Positions 54,885-63,132 of a stretch of DNA of 64,000 nucleotides are shown here, in pieces (the stretch's first letter is position 1; every line of letters begins with the position of its first letter). A program made the position numbers and the translations under genes. Location of the stretch: assembly GCA_015060165.1 (NCBI GenBank), contig SUZC01000003.1:1-64000 (forward strand). The letters are read 5' to 3'. This stretch comes from Rikenellaceae bacterium. GTDB lineage: Bacteria > Bacteroidota > Bacteroidia > Bacteroidales > Rikenellaceae. Under the pieces are notes generated by a model. The model was not told the origin of the DNA. It did no database searches and saw only the letters and a list, made by a program, of their open reading frames with translations.

Positions 54885-55655
54885 ATGGTTACTATTCCAA
54901 GCATAGCGGCTGTGTCGTATCTCAATACGATACCGTTCATCTACGGTATTCGCCACGAAGGTAATCTTCGTGCCAATCTTCTATTGGCTCCACCCGCTGG
55001 GTGTTATGCCAATTATGCCGAGGGTCGTGCCGACATCGCTCTGATGCCATCGGCTATGATTCCCACCCTCAAATCTACCAATATCATCACCGATTATTGT
55101 ATAGGCGCTTCGGGCAAGGTGCGCACTGTGGAGCTATTCTCGAATGTTCCCATCGATAAAGTGCGTCGCATCTTCCTCGATGCTCACTCGCGTACGTCGG
55201 TGCAGCTGGTGGGTTATCTGGCGGCCAATGTGTGGCACATCACCCCTGAGTGGTACGATCTTACCGACTACACTCAGGTGGCCTATGCCGAGCCTACGGA
55301 TGCATTCCTGCTTATCGGCGACAAGGTGTTCGACCACGAGGAGCTGTTCAACTACAATTACGACCTCTCGGAGGAGTGGCACAAAGCCACAGGCCTGCCA
55401 TTTGCATTTGCTGTGTGGGTGGCTCGCAAGGGTACGCCGTACGAGCATATTGATGCTCTGCAACGTGCCTTGACCTTCGGTGTGGAGTCGGTGTGGGAGG
55501 CTGTTGTCGAGGAGGGATTCGACAAAAAGCCTTATAACGCCTATGAATATCTGACACAAAACATAGATTTCGTCTTTAATGCCGAGAAACACGCAGCACT
55601 GCAAAAGTTCTGGGACGCAGGTGTGAAGGTCACGCCTCGCGCCAATCCCGGTTGA
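54885..55655 (+). CDS. mqnA: Chorismate dehydratase MqnA (futalosine menaquinone pathway)
   Basis: 256 aa. Solute-binding-protein fold enzyme that turns chorismate into 3-enolpyruvyl-benzoate, the first step of the futalosine route to menaquinone. Family blocks: VSYLNTIPFIYG at the start, GRADIALMPSAMI, LDAHSRTSVQL and IGDKVF. A nearby ATG at 54878 is out of frame. Genes for the other pathway steps are not in the window. Presence of MqnA indicates menaquinone by the futalosine route rather than the MenFDHCEB route. Confidence 0.88.
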   Translation: MVTIPSIAAVSYLNTIPFIYGIRHEGNLRANLLLAPPAGCYANYAEGRADIALMPSAMIPTLKSTNIITDYCIGASGKVRTVELFSNVPIDKVRRIFLDAHSRTSVQLVGYLAANVWHITPEWYDLTDYTQVAYAEPTDAFLLIGDKVFDHEELFNYNYDLSEEWHKATGLPFAFAVWVARKGTPYEHIDALQRALTFGVESVWEAVVEEGFDKKPYNAYEYLTQNIDFVFNAEKHAALQKFWDAGVKVTPRANPG

Positions 55656-55795
55656 AGAGAGTAGGAGCCTCAGAGAGAGGCTGCGGAGACCCTCGCTGTG
55701 GGTGTGGCGAACGCCCATAGCGTAACTTAACAACGAGTATGTGCCGTAAGGTAGTCGGCACAAGGAGTTCAACCCGTAAATTGAGTTTTGCAGCT

Positions 55796-56776
55796 ATGCT
55801 TACAATCTACTTAAAGCAATACAACAAGATTATTCGTAACGCCGAGCCCGAATTGCTGGACAATTTGGGTTACGATGATATTCTCTGGATCGACCTGCTC
55901 TCGCCTTCAATCAAGGAGCAGAAGGCCGTGGAGAACTTTATGGAGGAGAGCCTCCAGACTCGCCAGCAGGTCGAGGAGATCGAGTCAACTTCGAAGTACT
56001 CGGAGAACGAGAACTCGATTATCTCGAATACCAACTTTTTCGTGCCGCAGGGCGAGACATTCTCGGTGGAGCCCGTCTCGTTTATCATTTCAAACGAGGG
56101 TGTGCTGGTGTCGATGCGTTCGGCTGAGTCGCGCACATTCCGCGAGGCCGAGAAACGCTTGCAGATGAACTATCGAGGTTACTCGACCGGATACCATATC
56201 TTCATCTCGCTATTGGAGGTGCGTATCGACTTCGATGCCGACCTTGTGGAGTTTGTGGCCAAGCAGGTCGCAGCCTTGAGTAAGGCAATCACCACCGAGG
56301 ACTCTATCGACAAGGATGTAATCTATCGCATCAGCGCCTTGCAGGAGAATACTATGGTCTTGCGCGAGAATATCTTCGACCGCCAGCGTATTCTGTCGAG
56401 CATCTTGCGAAGTGAGCGATTCCCCAACGATATCTATCCTCGCCTGCAGCTGATGATCAAGGACGTGAACTCGCTTATCAACCACGCCGACTTCAGTTTC
56501 CAGCGATTGGACTATATTCAGGATTCGGCGCTGGGCCTTATCAATATCGAGCAGAACGAGATTGTGAAGATCTTCTCGGTGGCAGCCGTAATCTTCCTGC
56601 CCGCAACACTTATCGCGAGTATCTATGGTATGAACTTCCGTGTGATGCCTGAGCTCGATTGGGTGTGGCAGATAGGCGATTTGACCCTGCCGATGGGTTA
56701 TCTGTTTGCCATTCTGCTGATGGTGCTCGCCTCGGGAATTACAATCTGGTTCTTCCGATATAAGAAGTGGTTGTAG
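55796..56776 (+). CDS. corA: CorA-family magnesium transporter
   Basis: 326 aa from ATG 55796 (upstream in-frame ATG 55739 would add 19 residues unlike the family). Cytoplasmic funnel domain with long helices, then two C-terminal membrane helices with the selectivity motif YGMNF (TLIASIYGMNFRVMPELDW) and a basic end FRYKKWL. Pentameric Mg2+/Co2+ channel. Convergent with tpiA. Confidence 0.93.
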   Translation: MLTIYLKQYNKIIRNAEPELLDNLGYDDILWIDLLSPSIKEQKAVENFMEESLQTRQQVEEIESTSKYSENENSIISNTNFFVPQGETFSVEPVSFIISNEGVLVSMRSAESRTFREAEKRLQMNYRGYSTGYHIFISLLEVRIDFDADLVEFVAKQVAALSKAITTEDSIDKDVIYRISALQENTMVLRENIFDRQRILSSILRSERFPNDIYPRLQLMIKDVNSLINHADFSFQRLDYIQDSALGLINIEQNEIVKIFSVAAVIFLPATLIASIYGMNFRVMPELDWVWQIGDLTLPMGYLFAILLMVLASGITIWFFRYKKWL

Positions 56777-56873
56777 GGAAATTTTGAATTGGGTTTTACA
56801 ACCCTTTTATGATTACTTTGATACAATATTATAAAGGGCCGGTTGGCCCTTTATTTCGTTTGCATATATACAA

Positions 56874-56905
56874 AAAAGAGTGTGCCCACGTGGAACACAC
56901 TCTTA
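56874..56905. terminator. Bidirectional terminator between corA and tpiA
   Basis: AAGAGTGTG / CACACTCTT arms with a core CCACGTGG; A-rich on the left, T-rich on the right. The core resembles parS on one side only. Confidence 0.75.
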
Positions 56906-56950
56906 TAGATATTTGTATGACGAAGAAATTACCTCGTCAGGCAGTTTTTA

Positions 56951-57703
56951 TTAGAAGCCCTTACCGATAGCGAGGAAATCCTCAGCCTTCAAGGCAGCAC
57001 CACCGATCAAACCACCGTCAACATCCTCCTTAGCGAAGATCTCAGCAGCGTTTGAAGGCTTGCAAGAGCCACCATAAAGGATTGGGCACTCAGCAGCAGC
57101 TGCGCCAAACTTCGATGCCAACACCTCGCGGATGTAAGCGTGAATCTCCTGAGCCTGCTCTGCTGTAGCAGTCTCGCCTGTACCGATAGCCCAAACTGGC
57201 TCGTAAGCGATTACGAGGTTCTTGAACTGCTCCTCTGTGAGGTTGAATACTACCTCCTCGATCTGAGCCTTGCAAACGTCGAAGTGCTTGCCAGCCTTAC
57301 GCTCCTCCAAGCTCTCACCTACGCAGTAGATAGGCTTCAAACCGTTGGCATAAGCCTGAACCATCTTCTTGTTCAAAGTCTCTGAAGTCTCACCATAGTA
57401 CTGGCGACGCTCAGAGTGACCCAAGATAACGTACTCGCAACCCAAAGCTGCAATCATCGAAGCTGCAACCTCACCTGTGTAAGCACCCTTAGCCTCGGTA
57501 GCGCAATCCTGTGCACCAACAGCGATTGATGAGCCCTTAACAGCCTCAACAACCTGTGAGATGTGAGTGAAAGGAGGGCATACGATGAAGTTTACGCACT
57601 CGCAAACCTCGCCACGACCAGCCACTACATTCTTTGCCAACTCAACGCCCTCAGCGGGGAGAGTATTCATCTTCCAGTTACCTGCTACAATCTTTTTTCT
57701 CAT
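56951..57703 (-). CDS. tpiA: Triosephosphate isomerase
   Basis: 250 aa, normal length. Interconverts DHAP and glyceraldehyde-3-phosphate. GNWKMN (Lys near residue 11), GHSERR (catalytic His), AYEPVWAIGTG (catalytic Glu) and GGSCKPSNA. Between it and lysS (57704-57897) no gene is seen. Confidence 0.98.
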   Translation of the reverse strand: MRKKIVAGNWKMNTLPAEGVELAKNVVAGRGEVCECVNFIVCPPFTHISQVVEAVKGSSIAVGAQDCATEAKGAYTGEVAASMIAALGCEYVILGHSERRQYYGETSETLNKKMVQAYANGLKPIYCVGESLEERKAGKHFDVCKAQIEEVVFNLTEEQFKNLVIAYEPVWAIGTGETATAEQAQEIHAYIREVLASKFGAAAAECPILYGGSCKPSNAAEIFAKEDVDGGLIGGAALKAEDFLAIGKGF

Positions 57704-57897
57704 TTTTCTGTAAATTTTTTATGTTTTTAATATGTATGTTTTTCTTTTCAAAAAATCTTCTTTTGGCCTTATCCCAAAGAAGTTGTATAACAGAGGGGAT
57801 TTTTAGGCTTGTGAAGTTCTTAGACCCGCAGCATACTCGGCGTATGTGAGGATTTTAAGGACGAGCGTAACGACAAAATCACCCTGTTAGAGGCTTC

Positions 57898-59634
57898 TTA
57901 CTCGGCCTTCTGCGCATCAATCCAAGCCTTCACCTCGGCAGTAGCCAGGCCCAACTTGTTCTTCTTGTTGAAGCCGCAGAGGTCGTTGAAGAGCTTACCG
58001 CCACCATTGGCTGCTGTGTTCTGGAACGACTCAACGGTGATGTAACCCATCTTCTGGATTGCCTCAACCCACTCGGCGGGGATACCTGCCTCGACATACT
58101 TCTCGGCATCGTCGGCCACAACCTTCTTCTCGGGGCGCATAGTGGGGAAGAACAACACGTCCTGGATAGATGGCTGGTTGAGCATAAACATCGTAAGGCG
58201 GTCGATACCGATACCCATACCTGAGCAAGAGGGCATACCGTACTCCAAAGCACGCACAAAATCCATATCGATAAACATCGCCTCGTCGTCGCCCTTCTCC
58301 GAGAGCTTCAACTGCTCCTGGAAACGCTCCAACTGGTCGATAGGATCGTTCAACTCCGAGTAAGCGTTGCAGAGCTCCTTACCGTTCACGAACAGCTCAA
58401 AACGCTCGGTGAGATCCTGATTGTCGCGGTGACGCTTGCACAATGGCGACATCTCGCGTGGATAGTCGCACACGAAAGTAGGCTGAATCAAATCGCCCTC
58501 GCAGTACTGGCCAAAGATAGCATCGATGAGCTTACCCTTACCCATCGTATCGTCAATCTCGACATTCAAACGCTGGCACGCCTCGCGAAGCTGCTCCTCC
58601 GACTGGCCTGTGATATCGTAACCTGTCTTTTCGAGGATAGCGTCGGTCATAGTAAGGCGGCGGAACGGAGCCTTGAACGAGATCTGCTTGCCGTCGATCT
58701 CCAACTCGGTGGTGCCGTTTGTAGCCATTGCCACACGCTCCAACATCTTCTCCGTAAACTCCATCATCCACTTATAGTCCTTGTAGGCAACATAAATCTC
58801 CATACAAGTAAACTCTGGGTTGTGGGTGCGGTCCATACCCTCGTTGCGGAAGTTCTTACCGAACTCGTAAACTCCGTCGAAACCACCCACGATAAGACGC
58901 TTCAGATAGAGCTCTGTAGCAATTCGCATATAGAAATCGGTATCCAAAGCGTTGTGGTGAGTGATGAACGGACGAGCCGATGCACCACCCGGAATGGGCT
59001 GCAGGATTGGAGTCTCAACCTCCACATAGCCGTGCTCGTTGAAGAACTCACGCATAGTGGCCATAATCTTGGCACGCTTGACAAACACCTCGCGAACGTG
59101 GGGGTTCACTACCAAATCGACATAGCGCTGGCGATAGCGTACCTCGGGGTCGGTCAGAGCATCAAACTGCTTGCCGTCCTTCTCCTTGACGATGGGCAAT
59201 GGGCGGATTGACTTCGAGATAACGGTCAACTGCTGGCAGTGTACCGACTTCTCGCCCGAATTGGTGATGAATGCAAAACCCTCGACTCCCACAAAGTCGC
59301 CAATATCCAACAACTTCTTGAATACTGTGTTGTAGAGCGTGGGGTCGCCCTCCGGGCAGATATCATCGCGGCGGATGTATACCTGAATACGGCCCGAGTG
59401 GTCCTGCAACTCGAAGAATGAGGCGCTACCCATAATGCGGCGGCTCATAATTCGACCTGCGATACGCACCTTAGCGTACTGCTCTTTGTTCTCCTCGGTG
59501 AGGTTTTGTGAAATCTCGGCAGCTGTGGCCGTCACATCGTACATCTGGGCCGGATAGGGCTCGATGCCCAACTCGCGCAATGCTGCGAGTGACTTACGGC
59601 GCAAAACTTCTTGTTCGCTGAGTTCCAAGCTCAT
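57898..59634 (-). CDS. lysS: Lysyl-tRNA synthetase, class II
   Basis: 578 aa. N-terminal OB-fold anticodon domain (RIAGRIMSRRIMGSASFFEL), class II motif 2 (GKNFRNEGMDRTHNPEFTCME) split here as NFRNEGMDRTHNPEF, motif 3 GMGIGIDRLTMF. The C-terminal 70 residues (about 505-578) exceed the E. coli enzyme and match an extension frequent in Bacteroidota. It has its own minus-strand promoter. Confidence 0.97.
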   Translation of the reverse strand: MSLELSEQEVLRRKSLAALRELGIEPYPAQMYDVTATAAEISQNLTEENKEQYAKVRIAGRIMSRRIMGSASFFELQDHSGRIQVYIRRDDICPEGDPTLYNTVFKKLLDIGDFVGVEGFAFITNSGEKSVHCQQLTVISKSIRPLPIVKEKDGKQFDALTDPEVRYRQRYVDLVVNPHVREVFVKRAKIMATMREFFNEHGYVEVETPILQPIPGGASARPFITHHNALDTDFYMRIATELYLKRLIVGGFDGVYEFGKNFRNEGMDRTHNPEFTCMEIYVAYKDYKWMMEFTEKMLERVAMATNGTTELEIDGKQISFKAPFRRLTMTDAILEKTGYDITGQSEEQLREACQRLNVEIDDTMGKGKLIDAIFGQYCEGDLIQPTFVCDYPREMSPLCKRHRDNQDLTERFELFVNGKELCNAYSELNDPIDQLERFQEQLKLSEKGDDEAMFIDMDFVRALEYGMPSCSGMGIGIDRLTMFMLNQPSIQDVLFFPTMRPEKKVVADDAEKYVEAGIPAEWVEAIQKMGYITVESFQNTAANGGGKLFNDLCGFNKKNKLGLATAEVKAWIDAQKAE

Positions 59635-59716
59635 ATATTTCTCTTTTTATAAATTTTGCAATGGTGAAAAACTCCAATAATAGCTTATTGCCCTTGGGCA
59701 TATGCGCTTTTCAGCG

Positions 59717-59747
59717 CAAAGTTACCTATTGTAATTCAAAATTCAAA
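59717..59747 (-). promoter_or_regulatory. lysS promoter
   Basis: On the minus strand: TTTG (59747-59744), 19 bp, TAACTTTG (59724-59717). Full consensus; leader of about 75 nt. Confidence 0.7.
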
Positions 59748-59771
59748 ATTCAGAATTCAAAATTTACTAAT

Positions 59772-60017
59772 CCTCTGTCTGATGTCGAATCCGGCAAAGG
59801 ATTTTTTGTTGTATCGCGTCAAAGAGTCATAAAACAGTCGTAGGACTGCGTCATTTATTTATACACACGTTATTCCACATTTTTACATCAATCTACTTTT
59901 GGTGATAATATTGCGGTCTATGTAAAAATGCTGGAATCAACCGTTTATTTTTGGCCTTACAAAGAACTTCCTTTGTCGCAAAGTTCATGAGCCACCTTTT
60001 GGGGTGGCGATTTTTTT
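59772..60017. repeat. Single 71-bp-type unit, MITE-like copy 7 and orphan terminator
   Basis: 59772-59850 is a diverged single copy of the 71-bp unit. ACGTTATTCC (59867) starts MITE-like copy 7, running to about 59985 and losing its far end. At 59991-60017 lies GCCACC / GGTGGC plus T7, the terminator type found behind lipoprotein members 3 and 5, but with no gene in front of it: possibly the scar of a lost family member. Confidence 0.6.
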
Positions 60018-60241
60018 GTTTTCCCTGCCGATTTTCCTGCAAAAAGAGGGCTTGTGAGGTGCAGCGATTCGGCGGAAAAATTGCGAAAAGTGACCACTCG
60101 GTAGTTCAATCAAGAAAATGGATGTTAAACTTAACGTTTTGTTAACATTTACTTAATGGGCAGACAATCAACGAAATAGCACGAAAAATACTTGAATTAT
60201 TCAAAAATTTAAACAATTTATTAATTTTTCTTATTAAATTA

Positions 60242-60273
60242 TTTGCACCGAATTATTTTTCGCCTTATCTTTG
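60242..60273 (+). promoter_or_regulatory. Promoter of the structured RNA
   Basis: TTTG (60242-60245), 20 bp, TATCTTTG (60266-60273): full consensus; start of RNA expected near 60280. Confidence 0.8.
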
Positions 60274-60279
60274 CAGCGA

Positions 60280-60434
60280 AGTTTTAAGGTTCATTTAGGT
60301 TAGTAGTTTTAGGTTGGTAGAGGCTATCGGAAGGTTGTAACCCCGGAGTGATGTTTCTGTGGCACACTCGGTTACTAAGACAATAAGCGGTGCTCGCTTT
60401 GCGTCGAATACCTCCGAGACCTCGGTTTTTTTTT
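60280..60434 (+). ncRNA. ssrS: Structured small RNA, candidate 6S RNA
   Basis: About 155 nt between a full promoter and an intrinsic terminator, with no ORF. Predicted pairing: a central hairpin GTAACC-(CCG)-GAGTG ... CACTC-GGTTAC (60336-60376), and closing pairs between AGGT/GAGG near 60311-60323 and CCTC/ACCT near 60410-60422. A long rod interrupted by bulges is the 6S RNA shape, and Bacteroidales 6S (formerly the Bacteroidales-1 motif) has about this size. SRP RNA was considered but its GGAAG/AGCA core is not convincing. Identification is by shape and context only. Confidence 0.5.
60411..60434 (+). terminator. Terminator of the structured RNA
   Basis: CCGA-GACC-TCGG (60413-60424) followed by nine T. 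Short stem but a perfect U tract. Confidence 0.65.
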
Positions 60435-60639
60435 GCCCTTTTGCGAGCGATTTGCAACCGATTTTACCATTTTGTCGCCCTCATTCTACCGCCCCTCGAA
60501 GCCGATTTTTTCAATCACGCAACACTTTTTAATAGTTTTTAGGCAGCCAATATTGTATCTTTTTTGTATCTTTGTATGACTATGGCCCTGCGGCTTGGGT
60601 CGAAATGGCTACGGACTAATTCAAATTTACAATATTACT

Positions 60640-62100
60640 ATGACTACGGAACAGGCAAAAAGTTTTAAGTACTGGCAGTACCGCACCATCATCGCAACGA
60701 TGATTGGCTATGCGTTGTTCTACTTCGTACGCAAGAACTTCTCATTCGCCATACCCGGCTTGGCTGCCGAGTACGGCATCTCGAACACCAGCTTTGGTCT
60801 GATAATGACCATCGTGGGTCTTATCTACGGTTTTTCGCGCTTCCTGAACGGATTGTTGGCCGACCGTGTGAACGGTCGCTGGCATATGTCGCTCGGATTG
60901 TTGTTGTGTGTGCTGGCGAGCTTCGCCTTCGGCTTTAGCCCCACGATTCTGGGCGTGAAGTTGGGAGTTGCGCCACACTCGCTTGTGGTGTTGTTTGGTG
61001 TGCTTTTGGTCTTGAACAACATCTTTCAGGGTAGTGGATTCCCTCCCTGCGCGCGATTGCTAACTCACTGGATTCCACCTCAGGAGTTGGCTACAAAGAT
61101 GTCGGTATGGAATACTTCGCACTCTATCGGAGCGAGCCTTTTGGCTATCCTCTGCGGATATATTATGGGTACGCTGGGTAGCGATATGACGGGCGATGCC
61201 GCCACCGTCGAGGCTATCCGCCAAAACCTTGTCACTCTGAACCCCGCTCTTGCCGACGACCCCGCCGCATTGAGCGAGAAGGTGGCCGCATCGGCTGCCC
61301 ACGTGGGAGCTTGGCAGTGGTGTTTCTGGATTCCTGCACTCTTCGCATTGGCAGGTGCCGCAGGCTTGGCATTCTTCCTGCGCGATACACCTAAGTCTGT
61401 AGGTCTGCCTGAGTTGGAGGTGGCACATACAAAGGTCGAGGATAATACCAATTCGGCCGAGTATAAGGCATTCCTTCGCGAGAAGGTGTTCCGCAACCCA
61501 CTTATCTGGATTCTGGCATTTGCCAACTTCTTCGTATATGTGGTGCGCTTTGCGGTACTCGACTGGGGCCCGAAATTCTTGCAGGAGGCTCGCGGTTTGG
61601 ACCCAATGGAGGCCGGTTGGATTATCTCGATTTCGGAGATTATGGGTATCATCGGTATGCTTGTGGCAGGTTGGGCAACCGATAAGCTCTTCAAGAGCAA
61701 GGCTCACCGCACTTGCGTATTCTGTATGTTGGGTGCTGCTGTATTTATGGCAATCTTCTACTTTATGCCAGGCACAGCCCCCGCGCCGCTGTTGGCAGGT
61801 GTGTTGGGTATGGTGGGATTCTTCATCTATGGCCCTCAGGCACTTATCGGTATCGCTGCAGCTAACCAGGCCACCAAGAGCGCTGCCGCAACAGCTAACG
61901 GCGTTACGGGTATCTTCGGTTATCTGAGTACCTTCGTGTCGGGTTTGGGTATCGGTGCTATGGTCGACTGGGTTAACCGTGTGAACCCCGGCCAGGGCTG
62001 GAACTATGTCTTCCTGATGATGATTGCTATGGCTGTGGTTGGTATGCTTATCTTCCTGTTGATGTGGCGTGCCAAGGCCGATGGTTATGACGAGAAATAG
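60640..62100 (+). CDS. Organophosphate:phosphate antiporter-type MFS transporter (GlpT/UhpT-like)
   Basis: 486 aa from ATG 60640 (a TTG at 60595 gives an unlikely 15-residue addition). Twelve membrane segments; N-terminal RTIIATMIGYALFYFVRKNFSFAIPGL, with the Arg before FxxRKNF, and the conserved GLIYGFSRFLNGLLADR loop fit the OPA family. Glycerol-3-phosphate or hexose-phosphate uptake in exchange for phosphate is probable; substrate not settled. A TATCTTTG (60567-60574) may be its -7. Confidence 0.88.
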   Translation: MTTEQAKSFKYWQYRTIIATMIGYALFYFVRKNFSFAIPGLAAEYGISNTSFGLIMTIVGLIYGFSRFLNGLLADRVNGRWHMSLGLLLCVLASFAFGFSPTILGVKLGVAPHSLVVLFGVLLVLNNIFQGSGFPPCARLLTHWIPPQELATKMSVWNTSHSIGASLLAILCGYIMGTLGSDMTGDAATVEAIRQNLVTLNPALADDPAALSEKVAASAAHVGAWQWCFWIPALFALAGAAGLAFFLRDTPKSVGLPELEVAHTKVEDNTNSAEYKAFLREKVFRNPLIWILAFANFFVYVVRFAVLDWGPKFLQEARGLDPMEAGWIISISEIMGIIGMLVAGWATDKLFKSKAHRTCVFCMLGAAVFMAIFYFMPGTAPAPLLAGVLGMVGFFIYGPQALIGIAAANQATKSAAATANGVTGIFGYLSTFVSGLGIGAMVDWVNRVNPGQGWNYVFLMMIAMAVVGMLIFLLMWRAKADGYDEK

Positions 62101-62164
62101 TTAGAAAGCCGTCTAAGATGGCTATTTCGGCGGCTGGCAAGGGCAATTCAATATTCAAGATAGC

Positions 62165-62785
62165 ATGGTTATGAAGAGATTATTATTTTTGATGTTAACG
62201 CTTGCAGCATTGGTTAGCTGCGAGAGCGAGTACGACAAGATGTCTGAGTACGAGAAAGTCGTTTATGAAATAGGTACAAATCCGAATCTTTCGCTTGAGG
62301 ATGTGTTGAAAAACACACCAATATGGACAGAGGCAAAAGTAATTAGGAGCTCTCAGCCAGAGGGTAATGGTGATGTGTCGGTACAAGATTTTGAGGGAGA
62401 AGTTATTCCCGCTGGAGGAGTGCGCTACTATTTCGTATTCGGTGATAAGTTTAGATATTATACTACTTCAACAATTGGTGTTGGTTATCAAGGCTACTAT
62501 GTCGATTATGATTATAACATAGGCAAGAGTAATATAATCGGTTTGGAGAATGGTCTTAATGTGGAGGATTACAAAGTATTTGGAATCGCTTTTGATAAGA
62601 TAAATGTTGTGGCTTATAGCGAGAATCGTATTGTGATTGACCTTTACGACAAACTCTATGCAAAGCAACCTTATGTGACGTTTGTACTTAAATCGAATAC
62701 ACAGGCTCTTAAAGAGAAAAAAGAGAAATATTGTACTGATATTAAGACCTATGAACAAGCCTTAGTGGAGTTAAGTCAAAAATAG
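62165..62785 (+). CDS. Small lipoprotein of the repeated family (member 5)
   Basis: 206 aa from ATG 62165, or 204 from ATG 62171 (MKRLLFLM, closer to the others). Lipobox VSC. The Cys is followed by ESEYDKMSEYEK rather than SKE. Family landmarks: LKNTPIWTEAKV, EGNGD and NVVAYSENRIVIDLYD. It lacks the duplicated promoter cassette. It has the shared terminator type at 62806. Confidence 0.65.
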   Translation: MVMKRLLFLMLTLAALVSCESEYDKMSEYEKVVYEIGTNPNLSLEDVLKNTPIWTEAKVIRSSQPEGNGDVSVQDFEGEVIPAGGVRYYFVFGDKFRYYTTSTIGVGYQGYYVDYDYNIGKSNIIGLENGLNVEDYKVFGIAFDKINVVAYSENRIVIDLYDKLYAKQPYVTFVLKSNTQALKEKKEKYCTDIKTYEQALVELSQK

Positions 62786-62805
62786 ATATTTATTCTGCAC
62801 CATAT

Positions 62806-62834
62806 TCGCCACCTTTCGGGGTGGCGATTTTTTT
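62806..62834 (+). terminator. Terminator after lipoprotein member 5
   Basis: TCGCCACC (62806-62813) / GGTGGCGA (62820-62827), then T7. Confidence 0.85.
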
Positions 62835-62837
62835 AAT

Positions 62838-62879
62838 AGGGAATTTAAGGAATTTAGTGAGCTTTTCCTTAAATTCCCT
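62838..62879. repeat. Perfect 15-bp hairpin upstream of kbl
   Basis: AGGGAATTTAAGGAA (62838-62852) / TTCCTTAAATTCCCT (62865-62879), loop of 12. Confidence 0.8.
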
Positions 62880-62923
62880 AAACTCCTTAATTTCCTTATC
62901 TATTAACTCTCCTTCTTGTTTGA

Positions 62924-62940
62924 GATTACAAATTGTAATC
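62924..62940. promoter_or_regulatory. Operator-like palindrome upstream of the kbl promoter
   Basis: GATTACAA-A-TTGTAATC, perfect 8-bp arms, ending 26 bp before the -33 of the kbl promoter. A dimeric regulator could bind; none is identified. Confidence 0.45.
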
Positions 62941-62966
62941 AGAATTCTCTTTTTGTGCAAAAAACT

Positions 62967-62998
62967 ATTGCGTGGAAAGATTTAATTTCGTAATTTTG
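62967..62998 (+). promoter_or_regulatory. kbl promoter
   Basis: ATTG (62967-62970), 20 bp, TAATTTTG (62991-62998). Leader of about 130 nt to the ATG at 63133. Confidence 0.6.
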
Positions 62999-63132
62999 TG
63001 AGAAATTGTAAGTTTGTAGGTCTCGTTGGGAGCGTAATTGCAACTTTGTTGGGCATTTATAGCGGCGGGCCAACGACGATATGCATCAATGCAAGAGAAT
63101 TTTACAAAGTTAAACATATAAATTTTTAAGCT

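Noticed and set aside
56880..56899. Second parS-like site (CCCACGTGGAACA)
   Set aside because: Only the right half fits the parS consensus; the left half has four mismatches, and the sequence is explained as the stem of the corA/tpiA terminator.
60336..60376. SRP (4.5S) RNA as identity of the small RNA
   Set aside because: The conserved SRP core (GGUC...GGAAGGAAGCAGCC type) could not be laid on this hairpin; 6S-like shape fits better, though unproven.
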